The notes below the pieces were generated by a model. That model searched no databases and was not told the origin of the DNA. It saw only the letters and a list, made by a program, of their open reading frames with translations. Position numbers and translations under genes: made by a program. DNA of 12,674 nt from Spirochaetota bacterium (GTDB lineage: Bacteria; Spirochaetota; Brevinematia; DTOW01), in NCBI GenBank assembly GCA_028276145.1, contig JAPYWX010000036.1, positions 1-12,674 of the forward strand, given 5' to 3'. Shown piece after piece: positions 6,129-12,674 of the stretch; the first letter of the stretch is position 1; each line of letters begins with the position of its first letter.

Positions 6129-6157
6129 ATTGTAACAAAACTGCTTCTAATTTTCAA
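6129..6157 (-). promoter_or_regulatory. Sigma70-type promoter of tRNA-Gly/ferredoxin
   Basis: On the minus strand, -35 TTGAAA (6157-6152), a 17-bp spacer, and -10 TACAAT (6134-6129); each hexamer has a single mismatch to consensus. The expected start, around 6122, is some 8 nt before the mature tRNA 5' end. This is the best promoter match in the window. Confidence 0.65.
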
Positions 6158-6256
6158 TATTTTAATGCCACCGAAAAAGCTTAATAGTTCGCTAGATTCA
6201 TTTCCTTACTCATTCAGAGAAATATCACTCAGCACCTACCTAATTAACTTAAGGAC

Positions 6257-6285
6257 TTTACTAAAAACTAATGATTTAGTATATT
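6257..6285 (+). promoter_or_regulatory. Putative copA promoter
   Basis: TTTACT (6257-6262), a 17-bp spacer and TATATT (6280-6285), ending 5 nt before the ATG at 6291. It favours 6291 as the true copA start with a leaderless message, and argues against the longer reading frame from 6165. Confidence 0.45.
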
Positions 6286-6290
6286 TAATC

Positions 6291-8384
6291 ATGTCAACAT
6301 TGAAAGCAAAAGTCATAGGCATGTCATGCGTATCGTGTGCGAACACGATAGAAAGGGTACTAAAGTCCCAAGGTATAGATGCCCATATTGAATTCACATC
6401 AGCTATAGCATACATAAATACAGACGATGAGTCAAAACTAAAAAAAGCAAAAGAAAAACTTAATAGCCTTGGCTACGATATACTAGTTCAGGAAAGTAAC
6501 GATGAATTCATAAAAAAAGAGAAAAAGAACCTGATACTATCATGGATTTTCTCGATACCCATATTCATAAAAATGGCACTAATGCCATTTGGAATACATA
6601 TAGAAAACCATACAATTGACTTAGCACTATTTATTATCTCATCAATTATCGTTATATTCTTCGGTAGGCAAGTACACAAGTCAGGAATAGGCTCACTAGT
6701 AGTTTTAGCTCCAAACATGGATAGTTTAATATCCATCGGCACAATTGTATCACTCAGTACATACATACTAAGTATTTTTTTACCGATTGGTAATTTTTCA
6801 AGTGAATCTGCAGTGATAATGAATATTTTCTTACTAGGAAACTACATAAAAAACAAATCAACAGTTCTAGCATCATCAAAAATTGAAAAACTCTATTCAT
6901 TAATTGTTAGCTACGCAAACACAATCATTGACGGAAACGAAGTAAAAGTAAACATTGAAAATGTAAACAAAGGAGACATAATAATAGTAAAACCTGGTGA
7001 AATAATACCACTTGACGGTGTAATCATAAAAGGAAGTTCTTACATTGATGAATCCAGCATAACAGGAGAACCGCTACCTAAACCTAAAACCATAGGTGAT
7101 AGAGTACTAGGTGGCACAATGAACATTGACGGCTACATAGAAGTAAGAGTAGAAAAAGAATACAAAGACACTGTAATAAAAAAGATAGTAGATTTCGTCG
7201 AGAAATCCGAAAGCACGAAACTAAAAATCCAAAGCTTAATTGACAAAGTTGTGCTATACTTTGTACCATCAATATTTGTTATATCAATATTAGTCTTCGG
7301 AATATGGCTAATTCAAGGAGATACAAGCAAAGCACTAGTTGCTAGTATATCAATCCTTGTTATAGCGTGCCCATGTGCTCTAGGTCTAGCAGTACCCCTA
7401 GCGATAAAAGTAGGATTCGGAATATTAGCAACCAAAGGAATACTAATAAAAAATCCCGAAACAATTGAAAAAATAGTCAAAGTGAACACAGTAGTATTTG
7501 ATAAAACAGGAACCCTAACAGAAGGCAAACCAAAAGTAAAATCTACAAACCTACCAGAAGACATACTAAAACTAGTATCAGCAATTGAAAGCAAAGTAAA
7601 TCATCCACTTTCAACAGCAATCATAGAATTTTCAAAAAGCATAGGCTTAGAATTCAGCAATGTTAATGTTGAAAACATCAAGAATGTACCCGGTAAAGGT
7701 ATTGAAGGTACAGCTAACGGTATAACCATAAGAATATTCAAACCAGATAAAGAAATGGAAAACTCAAACGGCACAATCTCCATTGTTTACATACTTGAAA
7801 ATAATAACTTCATTGAAAAGGGATACATAGAATTTGAAGACAACATAAAAGAGAATGTAAAAGAAGTTATCGAATACCTCAAAAATAAAGAAATTGGGGT
7901 ATTTTTAGTAACAGGAGACAACGAAGTATCAGCCAAAAGAGTTTCTCGCGAAATAGGGATACCAGAAAACAATGTTTTCTGTAATATGCTACCAGACGAA
8001 AAGGTAAACGCAATAAGAAAACTTAGGGAAGAAGGCAAAAATGTAATGTTTGTGGGAGACGGTATCAACGATGCACCTTCAATAAAAGAATCATTCGTAG
8101 GAGTAGCAATGAGCACAGGCTCTGACATAACATCTGAACTAGGAGACGTAATAATAGTTGGAAGTAGAATAAAAGCACTTATTGACTTGTTTGAAGTATC
8201 AAAAATGATACACAGAAAAATTATTCAAAACCTATTCTATGCCTTTATATACAACATAATAGCAATACCCATTGCAGGGCTAGGACTACTAACCCCCGGA
8301 ATAGCACAGCTAATAATGTCTATAAGCTCAATAAGCGTTGTAATAAATTCACTTCTAGTTAAAAGTAGGAATAATTCACATTAA
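6291..8384 (+). CDS. copA: Cu(+)-exporting P1B-type ATPase CopA
   Basis: 697 residues from the ATG at 6291. The frame is open back to an ATG at 6165, but those 42 residues are not CopA-like and overlap a likely promoter. One N-terminal heavy-metal-associated domain is present (1-70) with the binding motif GMSCVSC (C13, C16). P-type landmarks: actuator TGE (258-260), transmembrane CPC (360-362, in IACPCALGLAVP), phosphorylated D404 in DKTGTLTEG, nucleotide-domain H438-P439, and GDGINDAP (589-596). The last two helices carry NLFYAFIYN and MSISSISVVINSL, matching the YN and MxxSS signatures of the Cu+ subgroup (P1B-1). It should pump Cu+ (or Ag+) out of the cytoplasm. A CopZ-like chaperone gene follows 101 nt downstream. 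No CueR/CsoR/CopY-type regulator is seen. Confidence 0.93.
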   Translation: MSTLKAKVIGMSCVSCANTIERVLKSQGIDAHIEFTSAIAYINTDDESKLKKAKEKLNSLGYDILVQESNDEFIKKEKKNLILSWIFSIPIFIKMALMPFGIHIENHTIDLALFIISSIIVIFFGRQVHKSGIGSLVVLAPNMDSLISIGTIVSLSTYILSIFLPIGNFSSESAVIMNIFLLGNYIKNKSTVLASSKIEKLYSLIVSYANTIIDGNEVKVNIENVNKGDIIIVKPGEIIPLDGVIIKGSSYIDESSITGEPLPKPKTIGDRVLGGTMNIDGYIEVRVEKEYKDTVIKKIVDFVEKSESTKLKIQSLIDKVVLYFVPSIFVISILVFGIWLIQGDTSKALVASISILVIACPCALGLAVPLAIKVGFGILATKGILIKNPETIEKIVKVNTVVFDKTGTLTEGKPKVKSTNLPEDILKLVSAIESKVNHPLSTAIIEFSKSIGLEFSNVNVENIKNVPGKGIEGTANGITIRIFKPDKEMENSNGTISIVYILENNNFIEKGYIEFEDNIKENVKEVIEYLKNKEIGVFLVTGDNEVSAKRVSREIGIPENNVFCNMLPDEKVNAIRKLREEGKNVMFVGDGINDAPSIKESFVGVAMSTGSDITSELGDVIIVGSRIKALIDLFEVSKMIHRKIIQNLFYAFIYNIIAIPIAGLGLLTPGIAQLIMSISSISVVINSLLVKSRNNSH

Positions 8385-8435
8385 CTTTTTTAAAAGATAT
8401 TTAGGCATAAGCCATTGAAATTACAATCAAAAGAC

Positions 8436-8462
8436 TTGAATTTCATACTAACTAAGTATAAT
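8436..8462 (+). promoter_or_regulatory. Putative promoter of the CopZ-like gene
   Basis: TATAAT (8457-8462) lies 23 nt before the ATG, with TTGAAT (8436-8441) upstream at a short 15-bp spacing. AAGGAGGT (8473-8480) follows as a strong Shine-Dalgarno, 5 nt from the ATG. Unlike several neighbours, this gene would have a normal leader. Confidence 0.4.
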
Positions 8463-8485
8463 TTTAATAATTAAGGAGGTCTTGT

Positions 8486-8692
8486 ATGGTATACAAAGTT
8501 GATGTTGACGGTATGCATTGTATGGGTTGTATATCAACAGTGAAGTTTGCTTTATCTGAGATACCATCGGCGAAGATTATAAGTGTAAAGCCAGGAAAAG
8601 TTGAAATAGAATCCCCAGAAGACATAAAAGACGAAATAACAAAGAAGATAGAATTCTACGGATACAAGGTAAAAGAAATTAGTGTAGTTTAA
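8486..8692 (+). CDS. copZ: CopZ-like copper chaperone (single HMA domain)
   Basis: A 68-residue protein consisting only of a heavy-metal-associated ferredoxin-like fold. It has the metal motif GMHCMGC (C12, C15) in the first loop and the terminal Tyr region EFYGYKV seen in CopZ/Atx1 proteins. It would carry Cu+ in the cytoplasm and pass it to the N-terminal domain or membrane site of the CopA encoded just upstream. Translation uses a near-perfect AAGGAGGT. Binding of mercury or another soft metal is an alternative, but the pairing with CopA favours copper. Confidence 0.85.
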   Translation: MVYKVDVDGMHCMGCISTVKFALSEIPSAKIISVKPGKVEIESPEDIKDEITKKIEFYGYKVKEISVV

Positions 8693-8701
8693 AAATACCA
8701 C

Positions 8702-8722
8702 TAGAGAGGCTACGCCTCTCTA
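8702..8722. repeat. 9-bp-stem, 3-nt-loop palindrome (AGAGAGGC type)
   Basis: TAGAGAGGC (8702-8710), loop TAC, GCCTCTCTA (8714-8722). This is the same stem core as the hairpin at 3328-3348, with the outer base pair changed from A-T to T-A, so pairing is kept. It lies between the CopZ-like gene and the next promoter and has no T-tract on either side. It could be a factor-binding site or a weak transcription barrier. Confidence 0.6.
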
Positions 8723-8762
8723 ATACAAATATTATAATTTTACAACATTTTTCAGAGTTGTC

Positions 8763-8768
8763 TATAAT
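8763..8768 (+). promoter_or_regulatory. Putative -10 element (TATAAT) of the His-rich transporter gene
   Basis: A perfect TATAAT lies 9 nt before the ATG at 8778, with only TTACAA (8740-8745, three of six matches, 17-bp spacer) as a possible -35. There is no Shine-Dalgarno, so the transcript may have a leader of only a few nucleotides. Confidence 0.4.
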
Positions 8769-8777
8769 TACCGAAAT

Positions 8778-9698
8778 ATGTTAACAGATGTGCTTTACAT
8801 ATCGTTCGGTGGATTTGTTTTAAGCCTTATTCATGCTGCTATTCCTAATCATTGGATACCGATTTCAACATTTGCTAAAGTAAATGAGTGGAATAAGGGT
8901 TTCACCAATCTAGTAGCTGTGATAACTGCATTCTTCCATTCACTCAGTACAATAATTGTCGGTACGCTAATAGGTATAGTAGGAATAGTAATATGGCAAA
9001 AGTACGAAACAGTTTCAAAACTTCTAGCAGCAGGGATATTCATAATCATGGGTATAATTTATGTATCAATGCATGTATTCAATGTAGGCAAACATCACCA
9101 TCACCACGATGAAGAATTCCATCTACTGCATACTCATAAAATCAGTATAATAATGTTAATACTACTCGTAATTGGAATGATAATAATATCATTCTACTAT
9201 ATACTTGAATCAAATGAAAAAATCATAGGTTTAACACTAATAGGGATATCCATAATTTCAATACTTGCTGCCATAACAATATTTTTGATTAACAGCAAAA
9301 AACACTTTTTTAGTTATAACTATCACATCCATAATGATGAACACATACACGAACACGATAGTCATCACCATCACCACCATCATGAACACTTGGAAATAAA
9401 TCAACACAACAACAAAGTGAAAAAAATATCACCTGTTGTAGCTTTGAGTTTGGCTCTCTTCTTTTCACCTTGTACCGAAATAGAAGTTTTTTACCTACAA
9501 GCAGCCAAAATAGGTATTTACGGTATAGTTCTACTATCACTAATATACCTACTAATAACGATATTCGTCACCGTTCTACTTGTAAACCTAAGCAGTACAG
9601 TCATAGAAAAACTTAAACTAAACAAACTAGAACACAACGAAGATTTGATAACAGGGATAATACTGATATCATTAAGTGTTCTCTTCCTCGTGCTTTAA
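8778..9698 (+). CDS. Histidine-rich membrane protein, probable NicO/RcnA-like metal-ion transporter
   Basis: 306 residues with about seven membrane segments. The first helix carries H-A-A-I-P-N-H (in SLIHAAIPNHWIPI), matching the HAxxx[D/N]H metal signature of the NiCoT/NicO/RcnA superfamily. FFHSLSTIIVG resembles its second signature (FSLGHSTVV). SPCTEIEVFYLQ recalls the PCP helix of RcnA. Two cytoplasmic- or periplasmic-type loops are strikingly His-rich: five consecutive His at 106-110, and a ~30-residue stretch around seven consecutive His at 196-202 mixed with Asp/Glu. RcnA also has a His-rich loop. Export or buffering of Ni, Co, Zn or Cu is inferred; the metal is unknown, though the copper genes upstream are suggestive. 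The family assignment rests on short motifs and is tentative. The stop codon lies inside the first GTGCTTTAAGCA repeat of cluster C. Confidence 0.6.
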   Translation: MLTDVLYISFGGFVLSLIHAAIPNHWIPISTFAKVNEWNKGFTNLVAVITAFFHSLSTIIVGTLIGIVGIVIWQKYETVSKLLAAGIFIIMGIIYVSMHVFNVGKHHHHHDEEFHLLHTHKISIIMLILLVIGMIIISFYYILESNEKIIGLTLIGISIISILAAITIFLINSKKHFFSYNYHIHNDEHIHEHDSHHHHHHHEHLEINQHNNKVKKISPVVALSLALFFSPCTEIEVFYLQAAKIGIYGIVLLSLIYLLITIFVTVLLVNLSSTVIEKLKLNKLEHNEDLITGIILISLSVLFLVL

Positions 9699-10080
9699 GC
9701 AGTGCCTTAAGCAGTGCTTTAAGCACTCAATTAAAAAGGTGCTATTAAGCACTTAAAAAGGTGCTATTAAGCACTCGTTGGAAACCTACTCTTTCAACAC
9801 CTCTATAAGCTATTTTATTAAAAAGTGCTAATTAGCACAGGTGCTAATCAGCACAAGTGCTATTTAGCACTAAGTGCTGTTTAGCACTTAATTAAAAGTG
9901 TGCTATGAAGCACCCACCCTATTTTACGAAGAGAGACTTCGTCTATTTTCACTTTTTAGAAGTAATTAAACAAAAAGTGCTTATTAGCACTTAAGAATTT
10001 GTTATGAATACATTTAAACACCAAAATAACTAAATAATTGCTTTAAGCACAATGTGCTATGTAGCACAAGGTGCTTGAAG
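9690..10080. repeat. Dense cluster of GTGCT-loop-AGCAC palindromes (cluster C)
   Basis: Fourteen units: three head-to-tail 12-13-mers at 9690-9726, then 9739-9752, 9761-9774, 9825-9838, 9841-9854, 9857-9870, 9874-9887, 9900-9913, 9977-9990, 10038-10050, 10054-10067 and a truncated one from 10071. Stems are nearly invariant, while the 3-4-nt loops vary (ATTA, AATT, AATC, ATTT, GTTT, ATGA, TATT, ATGT). The units at 9739 and 9761 sit in a 22-bp direct repeat with the AT-rich sequence before each. TTTCAACACCT (9792-9802) is shared with element A. A separate hairpin pair (ACGAAG/CTTCGT and AGAC/GTCT) lies at 9926-9944. No gene or RNA gene is recognisable in 9699-10129. Confidence 0.85.
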
Positions 10081-10119
10081 TAAAAAATAACTTTAAAAAA
10101 CCTGAATACTTCATTTAGA

Positions 10120-10125
10120 AATAAT
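10120..10125 (+). promoter_or_regulatory. Possible -10 element of neuB (AATAAT)
   Basis: AATAAT ends 4 nt before the ATG at 10130. There is no Shine-Dalgarno and no clear -35. It is weak on its own and listed as part of the recurrent leaderless-type arrangement. Confidence 0.2.
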
Positions 10126-10129
10126 TTGT

Positions 10130-11128
10130 ATGTTTGATGTTGAGTCCATATTTTCTAGAACTTTGGAAAAAGTATTTGTTGTTGCAGAAATTGGGATAAA
10201 CCACAATGGCAGTTTTGATAAACTAATAAAGCTGATAGAGATGGCAAAAAAAAGTGGTGCTGACGCAGTAAAGTTTCAAATATTTTCTGAAGAAGGATTT
10301 TATATTGACAGGAGGTATATTCCCTCTCAGTACTTATCGGTATACCCTGACGAATTATTTAAAAAACTGTATTTACCATTCAAAGCCTACGAAGAAGCCT
10401 TCAAGTTCGCCGAAAGCATAGACATCCTACCTTTTGCTACTCCCTTGGACCTAGAAAGTCTAAACTTTCTGATCAGAATGAATGTAAAGCTTTTCAAGGT
10501 GGCTAGCTCAGACATAAACTATGTGCCACTGATTGCTGAAATCAAGAAAACTAAAAAGCCAGTGATATTATCAACAGGTTTTAGTAGAATCACCGAGATT
10601 GACAATTGTAAAAGGTTCTTCGGAAACTATCCTCTCATATTGATGTACTGTGTTTCAAAATATCCATCAAAACCAGAAGACTTTAGCCTGAACGAATTTA
10701 AAAAATTCCTAAAAAAGTACAAATATGTAGGATTCTCTGATCATACGAAAACCTTATCCTTACCAGTTGCCTTTGTAGCACTAGGCGCAAGAGTTATTGA
10801 GAAACACATAACTCTCGATGAAAATGATGATTCCCCAGATAATCCAGTATCAATAACCCCTGAAAAGTTTACACAAATGGTAAGCATGATAAGAGAGGTG
10901 GAAACCTCTCTAAAAACAATAAAAAAAAGCTTTCCAGACAAATTAGTACAAATCTTATCTAAAAGAAGTTTCGTAGCGAGAAGAGACATAAAAAAAGGAA
11001 CAATAATATCCGAAGAAGACATAGAAGCAAAGAGACCGGCAATATTCAGAAAATCCAACTTCAGAAACTACAATGAAATAATTGATAAAGTAGCAAAGAA
11101 AGACATAAGCAAAGGAGAACCACTTTAA
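10130..11128 (+). CDS. neuB: NeuB-family sialic-acid (nonulosonate) synthase
   Basis: A 332-residue protein with the two domains of NeuB/PseI/LegI enzymes. The TIM barrel (about 1-265) starts with VFVVAEIGINHNGSFDK (E20, N24, H25) and ADAVKFQ. Metal-binding histidines H205 (GFSDHTKTL) and H226 (EKHITLDEND) are 21 residues apart, as in the meningococcal enzyme. The C-terminal SAF/antifreeze-like domain (about 275-332) has RSFVARRDIKKGTIISEEDI and KRPAI. It ends at DISKGEPL, a few residues shorter than usual. It condenses PEP with an N-acetylmannosamine-type sugar to make a nonulosonic acid for surface glycans. Whether the product is neuraminic, legionaminic or pseudaminic acid cannot be told. 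No CMP-transferase or epimerase gene is nearby. The gene follows the palindrome cluster and overlaps the convergent truA stop by 4 nt. Confidence 0.9.
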   Translation: MFDVESIFSRTLEKVFVVAEIGINHNGSFDKLIKLIEMAKKSGADAVKFQIFSEEGFYIDRRYIPSQYLSVYPDELFKKLYLPFKAYEEAFKFAESIDILPFATPLDLESLNFLIRMNVKLFKVASSDINYVPLIAEIKKTKKPVILSTGFSRITEIDNCKRFFGNYPLILMYCVSKYPSKPEDFSLNEFKKFLKKYKYVGFSDHTKTLSLPVAFVALGARVIEKHITLDENDDSPDNPVSITPEKFTQMVSMIREVETSLKTIKKSFPDKLVQILSKRSFVARRDIKKGTIISEEDIEAKRPAIFRKSNFRNYNEIIDKVAKKDISKGEPL

Positions 11129-11901
11129 TAATATACCCTATGTAAAAACAAACCATTCGGGGGAACCAAAGTAGGCTTATTTTTCACATTCCCACTCAAG
11201 AATTTATCTATAATTTCAATATCACCGAGCCTATAAGCTTCAAGCGTACACGACACTATCCCTCTCATCATGTTGTATAAAAACCCATTAGCCTTGACAG
11301 AAAAAACAACGAAACCTCTATACTTAAATACCCTTGCAGTCTTAACAAACCGAGTTGTAGTCCTGTACTCCCTCTTTGATGATATAAAACCGAAATCATG
11401 TAACCCAACAAATTTTTTTATTATTTTACTCATCAATGACACATCATAACTTTCTTTACTTATCATTGAGTATCTAGAGATAAAAGGTAATACGATGTCA
11501 GAAAATCCTTGATTGAGTGAGTACAATAAATAAATATACTTCCTATAAGATGCCGAGAACCTAGAGTGAAATGAAGTAGAAACTTCTTCTGATGAAATGA
11601 TTCTTATGTCTCCAGGCAAAGAGTTATTAAGAATGATTTTGAACTTGTGCGCAGGAATAGAAAAATTACTAGTTTTAAAGTTAGCCACCTGTCTCAAAGC
11701 ATGTGCTCCCGAATCAGTTCTACCAGCACCTATTACATGTACCCTTTCATTCAATATACTCGATAAAGTATCTTCTAATATTTCCTGAATAGTATTTCTT
11801 GTTCTTTTCTGTCTTTGCCATCCCTCGTAGTTATGACCGTCGTAGCTAAGCACTAGCTTTATATTCCTACATTCCCGGCTTAACATATCCATAGCTACCA
11901 T
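11125..11901 (-). CDS. truA: tRNA pseudouridine synthase A (TruA)
   Basis: 258 residues. Family motifs: LVLSYDGHNYEGWQRQ (18-31), the catalytic loop GAGRTDSGAHA with nucleophile D63, SASYRKYIYLL, and FLYNMMRGIVSCTLEAYRLGD near the C-terminus. TruA converts uridines 38-40 in the anticodon arm of many tRNAs to pseudouridine. Three in-frame ATGs open the gene (11901, 11892, 11886). The third gives MLSRECRNIKLVLSYDG, closest to the usual N-terminus, but none has a clear ribosome site. The start region overlaps the LptA-like gene by up to 35 nt, so translational coupling is likely. The stop overlaps the convergent neuB stop. Confidence 0.93.
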   Translation of the reverse strand: MVAMDMLSRECRNIKLVLSYDGHNYEGWQRQKRTRNTIQEILEDTLSSILNERVHVIGAGRTDSGAHALRQVANFKTSNFSIPAHKFKIILNNSLPGDIRIISSEEVSTSFHSRFSASYRKYIYLLYSLNQGFSDIVLPFISRYSMISKESYDVSLMSKIIKKFVGLHDFGFISSKREYRTTTRFVKTARVFKYRGFVVFSVKANGFLYNMMRGIVSCTLEAYRLGDIEIIDKFLSGNVKNKPTLVPPNGLFLHRVYY

Positions 11902-12674
11902 TAAGAATCTCTATTCTATCTTTATCTACATCCAAAACTATATAATTTGCCGAGATGCCCATGTCATCCTTACTTACCACTTTCGGGTCTCCAACTACAT
12001 ACATATACTTCAAAATCTCATCGTATTTTGCTATCTCACCTACTATCTTTATGCTTTCAGTTTCTATAATAACATTCTTCTTCATGTAGACGAATTTATC
12101 ATCAGTAAACCTCTCGATAGTCTCAGCTTTAACAGTCACACCCTTCTCCTTAGAAATATATTCAGCATTTATTGACACCATCTCGTAATTATTAACTTTA
12201 TCAGAAAAAAGGTATTCACCTCTTATTATATCTCCATTTCTTAAATCCCTAAGTATAACATTCGTTAGCCCAACATGATAAATGTCTTTGTTTTTGTTAG
12301 TGAAAACTGACCTAAAATACTCAGAAGAAATAAGAGTATTACTATTTGATATTAACACATTACCAGTAGCAACGTAATCCTTCATTTCACCATTTGGGAA
12401 AAAGTTAATAACTATATTACTCGACTTAAGAAAAGAATTTCCATCAAAAATTTCAACCTCACCTACACCAACATATTTTTCAATTACCGTTTCTTTACTT
12501 TGTCTATTCGTTGTAAAATACACTATTCCTAAGCCACTTTTAACACTAATGTTCGATGAAACAATGGTAGCATTTGAAATGAATATAACTTTGTTTTCTT
12601 TGCTGAGAACCTTAATTTTATGAGAACTACCAACAAAAGATTCATTACTCAGAATAGCATTACCCTCTGAAACT
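11867..12674 (-). CDS. LptA/OstA-like lipopolysaccharide-transport protein, 5' partial
   Basis: The minus-strand frame is open to the right edge of the window. A GTG at 12523 is inside the frame and is not needed as a start, so about 268 C-terminal residues are present. The sequence is a series of short beta-strand repeats with the OstA rhythm of alternating hydrophobic residues and NG/SN/GD turns: DYVATGNVLISNSNTLISSEYF, then GEYLFSDKV, ISINAEYISKEKGV-like, KNVIIETESIKIVGEIAKYD (partial quotations), and ANYIVLDVDKDRIEILNGSYG. This is the beta-jellyroll of the LptA/LptD-N/LptC family, which bridges the periplasm to carry lipopolysaccharide to the outer membrane. Whether this is LptA or the N-terminal part of another OstA-like protein cannot be decided without the 5' end. 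It ends overlapping truA. Confidence 0.72.
   Translation of the reverse strand, partial: VSEGNAILSNESFVGSSHKIKVLSKENKVIFISNATIVSSNISVKSGLGIVYFTTNRQSKETVIEKYVGVGEVEIFDGNSFLKSSNIVINFFPNGEMKDYVATGNVLISNSNTLISSEYFRSVFTNKNKDIYHVGLTNVILRDLRNGDIIRGEYLFSDKVNNYEMVSINAEYISKEKGVTVKAETIERFTDDKFVYMKKNVIIETESIKIVGEIAKYDEILKYMYVVGDPKVVSKDDMGISANYIVLDVDKDRIEILNGSYGYVKPGM

Noticed and set aside
6165..6290. 42-residue N-terminal extension of CopA from an ATG at 6165
   Set aside because: The extension does not resemble CopA N-termini. MSTLKAKVIGMSCVSC from 6291 is canonical, and a promoter-like pair of hexamers lies at 6257-6285.
9310..9540. Minus-strand reading frame opposite the His-rich segment
   Set aside because: It is antisense to the CAT/CAC-rich codons of the transporter, with low-complexity content and no ribosome site. 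A shadow frame.
9690..10080. Possible CRISPR array
   Set aside because: The repeats are only 12-14 bp, spacers are 0-60 nt and mostly 2-3 nt or simple AT-rich sequence, and no cas gene is present. The units are self-contained palindromes.
12521..12523. GTG as start of the LptA-like gene
   Set aside because: The frame continues upstream without a stop to the window edge with the same beta-repeat character, so the GTG is an internal valine codon.

Overview
The window is AT-rich DNA from a bacterium that appears to be diderm. The evidence for an outer membrane is a partial LptA/OstA-like lipopolysaccharide-transport protein at the right edge, together with a sialic-acid-type (NeuB) synthase and a membrane glycosyltransferase. 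HslV, TruA, a bacterial-type tRNA-Gly and sigma70-like promoters confirm a bacterium. The lineage cannot be fixed from this sequence alone. A low-GC, deep-branching or spirochaete-like diderm would fit, but that is a guess. There are no phage genes, transposases or CRISPR arrays.

Layout. At 1-870 (+) lie the end of a LysM protein and an ECF-type sigma factor. At 867-3040 (-) lies an hslV-kefB-like pair. A repeat-rich gap (3041-3360) follows. A class II aldolase (+, 3361-3933) then converges on a long glycosyltransferase (-, 3899-5428), and their ends overlap through a perfect 24-bp palindrome. After a second repeat-bearing gap (5429-5768) comes a tRNA-Gly(CCC)/ferredoxin transcription unit (-). 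Next is a metal-handling cluster (+): copper ATPase CopA, CopZ-like chaperone, and a histidine-rich NicO/RcnA-like membrane protein. A 430-bp gap packed with short palindromes precedes neuB (+), which converges on truA and an LptA-like gene (-).

How the genes fit together. CopZ and CopA form a plausible copper chaperone/efflux pair. The His-rich membrane protein beside them is probably another metal transporter. The glycosyltransferase, NeuB and LptA-like protein point to cell-surface glycan and envelope work. The LysM protein and the ECF sigma factor may be co-transcribed.

The most unusual content is non-coding. (1) A family of 13-14-bp palindromes (GTGCT-N3/4-AGCAC, about 21 copies including imperfect ones) is confined almost entirely to three intergenic clusters. 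Two copies carry compensatory stem changes. (2) A longer composite element occurs in opposite orientations at 3087-3163 and 5613-5713. (3) There are other 3-nt-loop palindromes, including two overlapping, mutually exclusive hairpins just upstream of the aldolase. (4) Several start codons lack a Shine-Dalgarno and instead have a -10-like hexamer 4-9 nt upstream, which suggests leaderless transcripts. (5) The tRNA-Gly ends one nucleotide before the ferredoxin Shine-Dalgarno.
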